11,864 nucleotides of DNA from Phycisphaerae bacterium. Lineage in GTDB: Bacteria > Planctomycetota > Phycisphaerae > Tepidisphaerales > Tepidisphaeraceae. Numbering within the stretch: the first letter of the stretch is position 1; each line of letters begins with the position of its first letter. Shown in pieces: positions 1 to 6,807 of this stretch. Under the pieces are notes generated by a model that was not told the origin of the DNA, searched no databases, and worked only from the letters and a program-made list of their open reading frames with translations. The position numbers and the translations under genes were made by a program. The stretch lies in the NCBI GenBank assembly GCA_030448225.1, contig JAUJNJ010000124.1:1-11864 (forward strand), given 5' to 3'.

Positions 1-84
1 AATGCGCTCGTTGAACGGATTCGGGGGTTCGGCGCGTGTCGCGGCTCGGGAAGGACCTCGCGAGCGAGGTCGCTATACGGCGCG

Positions 85-471
85 TTATCCGTATCCGAGG
101 TCGTCGAGGTCGGCCTCGTCCATGCCGAAGTGGTGTCCGATCTCGTGCAGCACGGTCGTGCGCACCTCGCGCGAGAGGTCTGCCTCGGTGTCGCTGACGA
201 GCTCGATGTCCTCCTGGAAGATCAGGATGTGGTTCGGGACCGGGCTGCCGCGCCCCTCGGACTCGGCGCGGTGGAGCAGGCTCGCGCCCTGGTAGACGCC
301 GAGCAGCAGCTCGTCGTCGTCCATGCCGAGGCTGCGGAGCAGCCGCTTCGGCGGGCGCGTCTCGATCTGGACCGGCACCTCCTCCAGCGCGCCGCGGAAC
401 GGCTCGGGCAGTTCGTCGAGGGCTTGCTCGACGAGGGCGGCGAAGCGCGCTTTGCTGACGTGGTACGGCAT
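85..471 (-). CDS. Minimal zincin-type metallopeptidase (PF06262-like)
   Basis: This 128-residue soluble protein carries the zinc-protease signature HEIGHH at residues 109-114. H109 and H113 are probable zinc ligands and E110 the catalytic base. It is followed by FGMDE, whose aspartate near residue 118 would be the third ligand. The fold and length match the small 'metallopeptidase family' proteins formerly called DUF1025, which carry little more than the MMP-like core. The centre has the family-typical stretch around 'LGVYQG' (57-62) and 'IFQEDIE' (84-90). The substrate is unknown for the family. No signal peptide or membrane segment is visible, so a cytoplasmic location is inferred. The ATG is preceded by a GGGGAA-like ribosome site about 8 nt upstream. 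The gene is divergent from sppA across a 169-bp gap and is intact. Confidence 0.88.
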   Translation of the reverse strand: MPYHVSKARFAALVEQALDELPEPFRGALEEVPVQIETRPPKRLLRSLGMDDDELLLGVYQGASLLHRAESEGRGSPVPNHILIFQEDIELVSDTEADLSREVRTTVLHEIGHHFGMDEADLDDLGYG

Positions 472-640
472 CGATAGAATTCCCCGATTCGGACCGGCGG
501 CTCGGCTCCGTCATGGACGATGGAGTGGGCGGACGCGTCGCCCGCGCGCGATCGCCGCCGCCGCCATTTCCGCGGCGGGCGCGGCGCCGCCGGTTGATCT
601 TACCCGACCCCGCGCCCGCGGGCCGTCTTGCGAGGTGTTC

Positions 641-1657
641 ATGCGTCCGGTCCCGTTCGCCGCCCCACTCGTCTGCCTGATCGTAGGTCTCGCCGCCGCC
701 GGGTGCGGCGTGCCGAGCTTCCTCGTGACCCCGGTGTCGAGCTCGAACCGGCTCGACGAGCGCGAGGTGCGCCCCGGCCGCGGGTGGTCGCCGCCGAAGG
801 TCGCGATCATCGAGGTCGAGGGCATGCTGATGAACGCCGCAACCGGCGGGTTCCTGCAGGCGACGGAGAACAAGGTGTCGCTGTTCACCCAGCAGATGGA
901 GCGGGCGGCGGCCGACCCGGACGTGCGGGCGGTCGTGCTCCGCATCAACTCGCCCGGCGGGACGGTCACGGCGTCGGACACGATGTACGACATCGTCCGC
1001 ACGTTCCGCGCCAAGACCGGCAAGCCGGTGATCGCCGCCACGCAGGAGGTCGCCGCCAGCGGCGCGTACTACATCGCGCTGGCGAGCGACCGGATCGTCG
1101 CGCAGCCGACGAGCGTGATCGGGAGCATCGGCGTGATCTTCAGCGCGCTGGAGTTCGAGGGGACGCTGTCGAAGCTCGGCATCACCAACACGTCGGTCAA
1201 GAGCGGGACGCTGAAGGACATGGGCTCGCCCTACAAGTCGCTCCGCGAGCCGGAGCGGGCCGTGATGCAGGAGATGGTCGACGAGTACTTCGTCCGCTTC
1301 GAGCGCCTCGTCCGCGAGCGCCGCCCCGCCGTCACCGAGCCCGCGCCGGCCACCCTGGCCGACTACCGCAAGCCCGGCTACGCCGGCGTGTTCAGCGGGC
1401 GCGTGTTCAGCGGCGAGCGCGCGGTGCAGCTGGGCCTGGCCGACCAGACGGGGGGCCTCGAGGACGCGATCAAGCTCGCCAAAGAAGCCGCCAACGCCCG
1501 GGGCGCGCGGGTGGTGATGTACCGCCGGCCGTACGGCTACGGCGGCTCGATCTACGCGTCGGGGGCGACCCCCCCGCCGCGCGCGGACGTACTACAACTA
1601 CAGCTCCCCGGCCTCCGCGAACTGCCGACCGGCTTCTACTACCTGTGGCAACCGTGA
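641..1657 (+). CDS. sppA: Signal peptide peptidase SppA-type lipoprotein (S49 serine protease)
   Basis: A 338-residue S49-family protease that would cleave leftover signal peptides or other membrane peptides at the outer face of the inner membrane. An N-terminal hydrophobic stretch (residues 6-21) ends in AAGC, giving a lipobox-like site with C22. The protein is therefore probably lipid-anchored rather than held by a transmembrane helix. The ClpP/crotonase-like core starts near 53 ('KVAIIEVEG'), with NSPGG at 103-107. The nucleophile is S140 in 'AASGAYY' and the general base is K192 in 'SGTLKDMGSP'. The Ser-Lys spacing of 52 equals that of Bacillus SppA (S147/K199). The size fits the single-domain type. 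I chose the ATG at 641 because it begins the signal peptide and follows a GAGGTG ribosome site; the same frame stays open to 323, but that part is not protein-like. The gene is intact. Confidence 0.92.
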   Translation: MRPVPFAAPLVCLIVGLAAAGCGVPSFLVTPVSSSNRLDEREVRPGRGWSPPKVAIIEVEGMLMNAATGGFLQATENKVSLFTQQMERAAADPDVRAVVLRINSPGGTVTASDTMYDIVRTFRAKTGKPVIAATQEVAASGAYYIALASDRIVAQPTSVIGSIGVIFSALEFEGTLSKLGITNTSVKSGTLKDMGSPYKSLREPERAVMQEMVDEYFVRFERLVRERRPAVTEPAPATLADYRKPGYAGVFSGRVFSGERAVQLGLADQTGGLEDAIKLAKEAANARGARVVMYRRPYGYGGSIYASGATPPPRADVLQLQLPGLRELPTGFYYLWQP

Positions 1658-1664
1658 ACAGGTT

Positions 1665-1849
1665 AGTGGTCAGCTGCTAGTTGCTGGTGAGGAGATGCCC
1701 GCCCCAGCGGCCGGCGACGGCGGGCCATCCGGGGGTGCCGAGGGACTAGCTGGTGAGACCGAACGTCCGTGTGGGGCCGGGCCACGATTGGCTCGCTCGA
1801 AGCCTTCAGGTGATCGCGCGTCGTTTCTAGCAACTAGCCACCGACCACT
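1665..1849. repeat. Imperfect TAG-rich inverted repeat between sppA and the zinc-ribbon gene
   Basis: The 23-nt arms at 1665-1687 and 1827-1849 are inverted copies matching at 19 of 23 positions, separated by about 140 bp. Both contain the 'CTAG-TTGC' / 'GCAACTAG' core and are less GC-rich than their surroundings. A shorter copy of the left arm (CTAGCTGGTGAG) lies at 1746-1757. The interval carries no convincing coding frame. A loop this large makes a terminator unlikely. A dispersed intergenic repeat is the likelier reading. Confidence 0.5.
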
Positions 1850-1865
1850 CGCAACTATTCACCCC

Positions 1866-2507
1866 ATGATCTCCATCACCTGCACGAGTTGCCGCACCGT
1901 CCTCGAGATCGACGACGCGTTCGCCGGGGGCGTCTGCCGGTGCCAGCACTGCGGCACGATCCAGACCGTGCCGGCCCACCTCAAGGGCACGGGCAAGCCC
2001 GCGGCGGTCGGGGCGGGGGCGGGGTCGAAGTCGCTGTACCAGGGCGGCCGCGCGGGGCCGACCGGGCTGGAAGACCTCAGCGGCGCGGTCCTGAGCAGCG
2101 GCCTGGCACGCACCGCGCTGGCGACGAAGAAGGGCGCCCGCGCCCCCGCCGCCCGAACCCCGGCGGTCGATTACGCGACGCCGCCCCCCCGACAGCGCAA
2201 GGCGCCGACCCTGTGGGTCGTGCTCGGCGGCGTGACCGGCGTGTTCCTGATGGCCGTCGTGGTCTTCCTGTTCTTCGGGGTGTCGACGACCGTCGTCACC
2301 GGCCCGGCCGCGCCCGGCGGCGGCGGCGGCGCGGGCGCGGGCGCCCCGCTCGGCAACGGGCTGGTCGCGGTGCCGGCGGGCCCCCACGTCTGCGGCGTCG
2401 ACCTGTCGGCCGCGACCGGCGTGGTCTACGTGCTCGACCGCGGGTCGGCGACCGTCGAACTGTTCGACACGCTCAAGGCCGCCACCTACCGCTCGATCGA
2501 GAGCTGA
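1866..2507 (+). CDS. Zinc-ribbon membrane protein, N-terminal part of a frameshifted VWA-like protein
   Basis: This is the 213-residue open part of a longer gene. Residues 6-29 form a zinc ribbon with two CxxC knuckles (C6/C9 and C26/C29). A low-complexity linker follows, then one transmembrane helix at about 116-138 and a Gly/Ala/Pro-rich stretch. From about 176 a von Willebrand factor A-like fold begins, with the strand 'GVVYVLDRG' and then 'SIES'. The canonical metal-site motif DxSxS reads DRGSA here, so the first serine is missing. The stop at 2505-2507 looks artificial, because adding one C near 2504 continues the domain as 'SIESLTTPEQKFAIVFWDN'. Topology suggests a cytoplasmic zinc ribbon and an extracytoplasmic VWA domain. 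The ligand is unknown. The ATG at 1866 starts the ribbon directly. No clear ribosome site is seen. Confidence 0.75.
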   Translation: MISITCTSCRTVLEIDDAFAGGVCRCQHCGTIQTVPAHLKGTGKPAAVGAGAGSKSLYQGGRAGPTGLEDLSGAVLSSGLARTALATKKGARAPAARTPAVDYATPPPRQRKAPTLWVVLGGVTGVFLMAVVVFLFFGVSTTVVTGPAAPGGGGGAGAGAPLGNGLVAVPAGPHVCGVDLSAATGVVYVLDRGSATVELFDTLKAATYRSIES

Positions 2508-2903
2508 CGACGCCGGAGCAAAAGTTTGCGATCGTGTTCTGGGACAACGGCAGCGAGGAGGCCGCCGCCTACCCCCCGCCGGGCTGGCCGCGCCGGACAA
2601 GCTGGCCGAGGCCGACCGGCAGTTCGAGGACGTCGTGGCGTTCGGCCGCAGCGACCCGACCGACGCGATCGAGGCCGCCGCCGGCGCGGCCCGTCGGACG
2701 TCGTCTTCGTCACCGCCAAGGCCGACGACTTGCCCGCCGACGTCGTCACCACGATCGAGGCGAAGTTCGGCCGCGACACGAAGGTCCACACGTTCGCTCG
2801 TCGAGGACTACGGCGACGTGCTGAAGACGATCGCGCAGAAGAAGAACGGCACCCACCAGATCGTCCGCGCCGACGAACTCCCGCGTACACGCGCGGCCGG
2901 TAG
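2508..2903 (+). pseudogene. C-terminal remainder of the VWA-like protein, frameshifted
   Basis: The VWA-like domain begun at 1866 continues here across changing frames. The segments are 'TPEQKFAIVFWDNGSEEAAA' (to about 2575), 'DKLAEADRQFEDVVAFG' and 'DPTDAIEAAAGA' (about 2595-2690), 'SDVVFVTAKADDLPADVV' and 'TIEAKFGRDTKVHTFA' (about 2697-2795), 'LVEDYGDVLKTIAQKKNGTH' (about 2797-2860), and an end 'DEL-YTRGR' at the TAG 2901-2903. Shifts are placed near 2505, 2577 (run of C), 2690 (run of G), 2795 and 2883 (run of C). Each joined piece keeps G/C third positions and alternating strand-helix character, which argues for recent indels or sequencing error rather than old decay. With them corrected the whole protein would be about 345 residues. 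Confidence 0.65.
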
Positions 2904-3472
2904 CCGCGCCCCCGCCCGACCAGTCCGAACCGCCGCCGCGCTTCCGCCGTACCGTCGGGATCGCGCGAGCAGCGCGTACGTCGCGGCCCCGGCGTGCCAC
3001 CTTCCGCTCCGGGGCCTGCTCGCATCCGACTTCCCGCCGCGACCGTTTGGTTGAACGTCGCACCGCGCGACCGGCGGCACGGCGAGTGGGCTGAACGAAC
3101 GGGCGAGGCAAGCAACTTGCCCGGGGCGCGGGTTCGCGAATCGCGGAGTAGAGAGGCGAGGCGGCGAGTGGGCGCGGAAATACCGCGAATGGCGCCGCCG
3201 CAGGTTGACGCGGGTCGATGCGTCGGGCATCATCGGCCCGACCCGACGCCGGGCAGCCGGGCGATTCCAATCGATCGATCTTCGGGGCCGGGGCACGGCT
3301 TCGACCTGCGGCACGGATGGCGCGGGCACGGGCGGGGAACGGATTTCCTCGCGATCCTTCCCGACATCCACCGATAACCAGGTAGAGCTGCCGGGGCGTG
3401 CCGTTATCGGACGGCGCGGCCGCCGCCGCGGTTCCGCGCGCGACCGGATTTCATCGAACGGGCAATACCATC
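2904..3472. other. Gene-free stretch before the amidase-like gene
   Basis: I found no convincing coding frame or RNA gene in these 569 bp. The open frames are Arg/Pro/Gly-rich translations expected of GC-rich non-coding DNA. Two small hairpins are visible. One has stem GGCAAG/CTTGCC at 3107-3112/3116-3121 with loop CAA. The other has stem GTCGGGC/GCCCGAC at 3222-3228/3236-3242 with an alternative partner at 3242-3248. Neither is followed by a T-run. Promoters for the amidase gene probably lie here, but I cannot place one. Confidence 0.4.
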
Positions 3473-4210
3473 GTGGTGAAGGTCAAGAAAGCGACTGCGT
3501 CCGGGCGGGGTTCCAAGGGCGTCGGCGACGCGCAAGCCCGTCGCCCGCAAGGGCGCACGAGCGCGCGGCGGGGTCGTCATCGGCGGCGGCCGGGTCGTCG
3601 TCCCCGACGGCGCGCGCGCAACTTCATCGTCTTCATGAGCCTCGTCGGCCTGCTGAGCTTCACGAGCGTGCTGCTGCTGGCGCTGTCGCCGGCCCGCTCT
3701 CGCCGTCGGCGCCGGCGAGCCTGTTCGCGCTGGACGCCGCAGTCGCTCGACGAGATCTTCCGCACGAGCGTCCCGGTCGACGGCGGGCGCTGGAACTACA
3801 TCTTCGTGCACCACAGCCGCACGCCCGGCGGCAGCGCCGCGTCGCTCGCCCGCACGGGCGGCCCGAACGGTGGCGGGATGCCGGCCGACCACTTCGTGAT
3901 CGGCAACGGCGACGACGCGATCGACGGGGAGATCCAGATCACCCAGCTGGGCCGGGCAGATGACCGCCGCCCCGGTCGAGGGGCTCGACCGGATCAACGC
4001 CGACTGCATCAGCATCTGCCTCGTGGGGGACTTCGAGCACGCCCCCCGACGCCGACGCAGAACCTGCGGCTGGCGCAGCTCGTCGGCACGCTGCAGCGCC
4101 GCCTGCAGATCAGCGCCGGGCGGGTGATGCTGCTCGAGGGCAGCCCCGCCCCCGCCGGCACCGGCCGGCACTTTCCCGCCGCCAGTTTCCGCACCCAGCT
4201 CCTGCCGTAA
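3473..4210 (+). CDS. Membrane-anchored PGRP/amidase_2-like protein, multiply frameshifted
   Basis: Reassembled across frames this is a protein of about 246 residues. It has a basic N-terminus ('KPVARKGARARGG'), one transmembrane helix ('NFIVFMSLVGLLSF...LLAL', about 3620-3685), and then a domain resembling N-acetylmuramoyl-L-alanine amidase type 2. Recognisable blocks are 'WNYIFVHHSRTPGGSA', 'HFVIGNG', 'DGEIQITQ', 'WAGQM', 'ISICLVGDFEHA' and 'PTPTQNLRLAQLVGTL'. Members cleave or bind peptidoglycan stem peptides outside the membrane. The HH of 'FVHHS' holds the first zinc ligand. The usual C-terminal His and Cys/Asp ligands are not evident: the region reads 'SAGRVMLLEG...TGRHFP'. Shifts fall near 3525, 3615, 3687, 3743, 3947 and 4041. 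The start is uncertain; GTG codons at 3473/3476 were chosen because the basic N-terminus follows, and GTG 3398 is in the same frame. Confidence 0.65.
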   Translation: MVKVKKATASGRGSKGVGDAQARRPQGRTSARRGRHRRRPGRRPRRRARNFIVFMSLVGLLSFTSVLLLALSPARSRRRRRRACSRWTPQSLDEIFRTSVPVDGGRWNYIFVHHSRTPGGSAASLARTGGPNGGGMPADHFVIGNGDDAIDGEIQITQLGRADDRRPGRGARPDQRRLHQHLPRGGLRARPPTPTQNLRLAQLVGTLQRRLQISAGRVMLLEGSPAPAGTGRHFPAASFRTQLLP

Positions 4211-4663
4211 CCCGCTGTTCCGCCTCGCCTCCGCGACCGCCCCGCCTGCCTCGGCGCGTCGGCGCGACGCGTTCGAAGCTGAAGAATGCAGCAGCAGCGG
4301 GCGCAGATTGTCTTGATCTCCCCGATGGTTTACCCTAAGTTAGTGCCGGAAGGGGATTCGCCCCGGCGTCCGCCTCGGGCGGACGATTCGAGTGGCCGGA
4401 AGCCCGTGTTCCAGGTCGTTCGGGACCGGCGGCAGCAGGACCCCGGACGCGCGGCGGGTCGCTTCATCTGCTTTCGAGTCGAGCCGCCGCGGCACCGCCT
4501 CCGCCCACCACCGGGCGGCGCGGCGGATGACGGAGTGGGGCCGGCCGGCCGGGCGGCTGAGCCGCGTCGTCGCACTGTCCGGGCGCCGGCGGCACCGCCG
4601 GACCGCCGGCGAGTCTGGCGCGCCGGCGGGGCGCGGCGGCGGCGGCGGCGGAAGCTCGAATTC
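4211..4663. other. Gene-free stretch upstream of the kinase
   Basis: I found no credible gene in these 453 bp. It contains a small hairpin, CGCGTC/GACGCG at 4255-4260/4266-4271 with loop GGCGC, about 45 bp after the amidase stop. It lacks a T-run. A GGC trinucleotide run lies at about 4636-4650, just before the kinase ribosome site. The rest is GC-rich sequence whose frames give Arg/Pro/Ala-rich translations. Confidence 0.4.
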
Positions 4664-5519
4664 ATGGGCGAGAAACTGCTTCATTACGACGTGATCGAGC
4701 GACTCGGCGAGGGCGCGAAGAGCGTGATCTACGCCGTCGTCGACCCGACGACCGGCCGCAAGTACGCGGCTGAAGCACGTCGTGCGCAACGACCCCAAGG
4801 ACATCCGCTTCGTCGAGCAGGTCGAGGCCGAGTTCGAGCTCAGCAGCCAGTTCAACCACCCGAACCTGCAAGACGTACGACCTGAAGATCGTCAAGAAGT
4901 TCCTCGTGCAGGTCGCCGAGGTCTTCCTGCTGATGGAGCTGTTCAAGGGCCGCTCGCTCGAGCAGCGGCCGCCGTCGAGCCTGATGATGTTCGTCGATAC
5001 CTTCATCCAGGCCGGCGCCGGGCTGAAGGCGATGCACCAGATGGGCTTCGTCCACTGCGACATCAAGCCCAACAACATCATGCGCGACGACGACGGGCAC
5101 GTGAAGCTCATCGACTTCGGCCAGAGCGCGCGGGTGAACACGGTCAAGGAGCCGCATCCAGGGCACGCCGGACTACATCGCGCCCGAGCAGGTCGCCCGC
5201 CGCCCGGTCACGGTGCAGACCGACATCTTCAACTTCGGCGCCACGATGTACTGGGCACTGTGCGGCAAGACGATCCCCACGCTCTACACGGTGAACAAGA
5301 AGGGCGACAACAGCCTGCTGTCGCACGAGCTGATGCAGACGCCGGCGGACCTCAACCCCACCGTCCCGCCCGCGGCGCCGTCGAACCTCGTGATGGAGTG
5401 CGTCGCGACCAACCCGAAGAAGCCGCCCGGCCGACATGGACGCGGTCATCACGCGGCTCGAGCTCGTGAAGCACATCCTGACGAAGCAGCAGTCGAACCC
5501 CGAACCGGTCCTGGAGTAG
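4664..5519 (+). CDS. Ser/Thr protein kinase, kinase domain only, multiply frameshifted
   Basis: Joined across frames this is a soluble Hanks-type kinase of about 284 residues with little beyond the catalytic domain. In reconstructed numbering it shows a glycine loop LGEGAKS (14-20), the ATP lysine near 37 in 'YALKHV', a helix-C glutamate near 56, and the catalytic loop HCDIKPNN (131-138). DFG lies at 151-153, 'QGTPDYIAPEQ' at 166-176, and 'DIFNFGATMYW' in lobe C. The catalytic loop reads HCD instead of HRD, so it is a non-RD kinase whose activation loop may not need phosphorylation. ATG 4664 follows GGAAG at 4650-4654 and begins directly before the glycine loop. Shifts are inferred near 4772, 4871, 5155 and 5427; stop TAG is at 5517. 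Substrates are unknown. The neighbouring amidase-like and VWA-like genes suggest envelope signalling, which is inference only. Confidence 0.8.
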
Positions 5520-5669
5520 CCCGCTCCTCCTAAACGCGGCGTTCGCGACGGCACCCCTCAAGATTCTCCACTCGCCCACGCACGTTTCGTCCCGGCGATC
5601 TCGTTTAGTGCCCGTCAAAATAACCCGGCATCCCACGCTTCGCCGCAGGCCGGAGGGCCCTGCCGCCGG

Positions 5670-6428
5670 TTATTCGGTAAGACGCTCGGCCGGCTCGCGC
5701 GCGAGCTGCGTCCGATCGCGATCGTCTCCCGCGCGCACCCTGACAGGCCAGCACGTCGCACGCGGACCGGGGCGCGCGGGCGTCTCCGCCCGCGTTCTGG
5801 TGTCACGACGCGGAAGACGCGGGCGGGACGCCCGCGCCACGGCATCGGTCGACCCTTCATTTGTCGCACGGAGCTTACGAGGCGGCGCACAAGCGGCCGT
5901 GCGGCATAGCGACGCGAGGAATCCGTGTCCCGGTTTCACAGCGGCGATCCGCACGTCGTCCTGCGCCGCCCGCACCCAGCCTAAATCCTCGCCGATCACC
6001 CGCCGGCGGAAGCGGAAGATCTCGAGCAGTTGCTTGCGGACCACGAGCGCGTTGACCGCCCGCCCCACGCCCGGCACGGGCACCTTGTAGATCACCCGGT
6101 CGGTGCAGGCGACGCCCTCGGCCGTCGGCGTGAACGCGTGCTGGTGGTGCCACAGCGTGTACGGCCCGCGCACCTGCAGGTCGATGAACCGGTGCGGCGG
6201 CTGCCAGTCGATGATCTTCGTCCGCCACCGGATCGGCACGCCGAACCACTTGATCGTGTAGTCGAGCAGCGCGTCGTTCTCGATCCGGATCGGCTCGGGC
6301 GTCACGATCCGGAACCCCAGCCACGGCGGCGTGATCCGCGGCAGGTTCGCCGCGCTGCTGAAGAACGACCACGTCCGCTCGACCGACGCGGCGACGACGA
6401 AATGATCGGTCAGTTCATAAAAGGGCAT
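5670..6428 (-). CDS. SRPBCC-family ligand-binding protein with doubtful C-terminal extension
   Basis: The first 150 or so residues are a typical SRPBCC (START/Bet v 1-like) protein of the cyclase/dehydrase-like type. It opens with 'YELTDHFVVAASVERTWSFF', then 'LPRITPPWLGFRI', 'DYTIKWFGVPIRWRT', 'WQPPHRFIDLQVRGPY' and 'WHHQHAF', and ends in 'QLLEIFRFRRRVIGEDL'. Such proteins bind hydrophobic ligands or act as small-molecule enzymes; the ligand here is unknown. The family normally stops near residue 150-160. The remaining roughly 100 residues are Arg/Ala/Pro-rich and read through two extragenic hairpins. Adding one T to the run at 5983-5985 would give TTT TAG and end the protein at about 5981, so I think the true gene is about 5981-6428. 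It is divergent from mntA across 58 bp. Confidence 0.78.
   Translation of the reverse strand: MPFYELTDHFVVAASVERTWSFFSSAANLPRITPPWLGFRIVTPEPIRIENDALLDYTIKWFGVPIRWRTKIIDWQPPHRFIDLQVRGPYTLWHHQHAFTPTAEGVACTDRVIYKVPVPGVGRAVNALVVRKQLLEIFRFRRRVIGEDLGWVRAAQDDVRIAAVKPGHGFLASLCRTAACAPPRKLRATNEGSTDAVARASRPRLPRRDTRTRAETPARPGPRATCWPVRVRAGDDRDRTQLAREPAERLTE
5775..5836. repeat. Pair of extragenic GC-rich hairpins with identical stems
   Basis: Two palindromes share the same 8-bp stem CGCGGGCG/CGCCCGCG. The first has arms 5775-5782 and 5787-5794 with loop TCTC. The second has arms 5818-5825 and 5829-5836 with loop GGA and is followed by CCAC. They resemble the 'GGCGGGACGCC..GCCAC' type of dispersed palindrome that I recall from planctomycete intergenic DNA. 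They lie between the 3' ends of the convergent kinase and SRPBCC genes and could act as terminators or mRNA-stabilising structures. No T-run follows. Confidence 0.7.
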
Positions 6429-6486
6429 ACGGGTGAGCCGGGTCCGCGGACTTCACGAAGGTGCGGCGGCGCGTTAAGTTCTGGCG

Positions 6487-6807
6487 GTGACCGTCGCCGA
6501 TGACATCTCGCTGAAGTATAGCGCCGCCGTTCGTGTGATGTGCGAGCGGTTCCGCGTTCGCAGACTCGAAGTCTTCGGCTCGGCCGCCACCCCCCGCTTC
6601 GACCCGGACCACAGCGACTTCGATTTCCTCGTCGAGTTCCAGCCCCCGGAACACGATGATGCGGCGAACCGCTACTTCGGCCTGCTGCACGCGCTCGAGG
6701 ACCTGTTCGCGCGTCAGATCGATCTCATCGACGTCCGTGCGATCGCCAACCCGTACTTCCTCGCGAACGTCGCCAATGCCCCCCGCACGGTGCTTTATGC
6801 GACCTGA
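6487..6807 (+). CDS. mntA: MntA-like minimal nucleotidyltransferase antitoxin
   Basis: A 106-residue MNT-family nucleotidyltransferase. The pol-beta signature 'VFGSAATPRF...SDFDFLVEF' gives G31-S32 and the metal-binding pair D44 and D46. The probable third carboxylate is D79 in 'QIDLID'. The GS-to-DxD spacing is 11 residues rather than the textbook 10. In characterised MntA-HepT systems this protein adds AMP to a tyrosine of the HEPN toxin and so neutralises it. The first 11 nt of the toxin gene overlap its end (TGA 6805-6807), indicating translational coupling. The start is GTG at 6487, placing the helix before the GS motif at normal length. The ribosome site is weak. It is probably transcribed with hepT, and perhaps reads on into argG. 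Confidence 0.87.
   Translation: MTVADDISLKYSAAVRVMCERFRVRRLEVFGSAATPRFDPDHSDFDFLVEFQPPEHDDAANRYFGLLHALEDLFARQIDLIDVRAIANPYFLANVANAPRTVLYAT

Noticed and set aside
628..1680. 350-codon frame overlapping sppA on the same strand
   Set aside because: Arg/Gly/Pro-rich frame with poor third-position signal; the sppA frame has catalytic motifs and a signal peptide.
3120..3160. GGTTCGCGAATC resembling a tRNA T-arm
   Set aside because: No acceptor stem, anticodon arm or D-arm can be formed with the preceding 70 bases.
4630..4655. GGC trinucleotide run before the kinase
   Set aside because: Short and expected in such GC-rich DNA; no sign of a phase-variable function.
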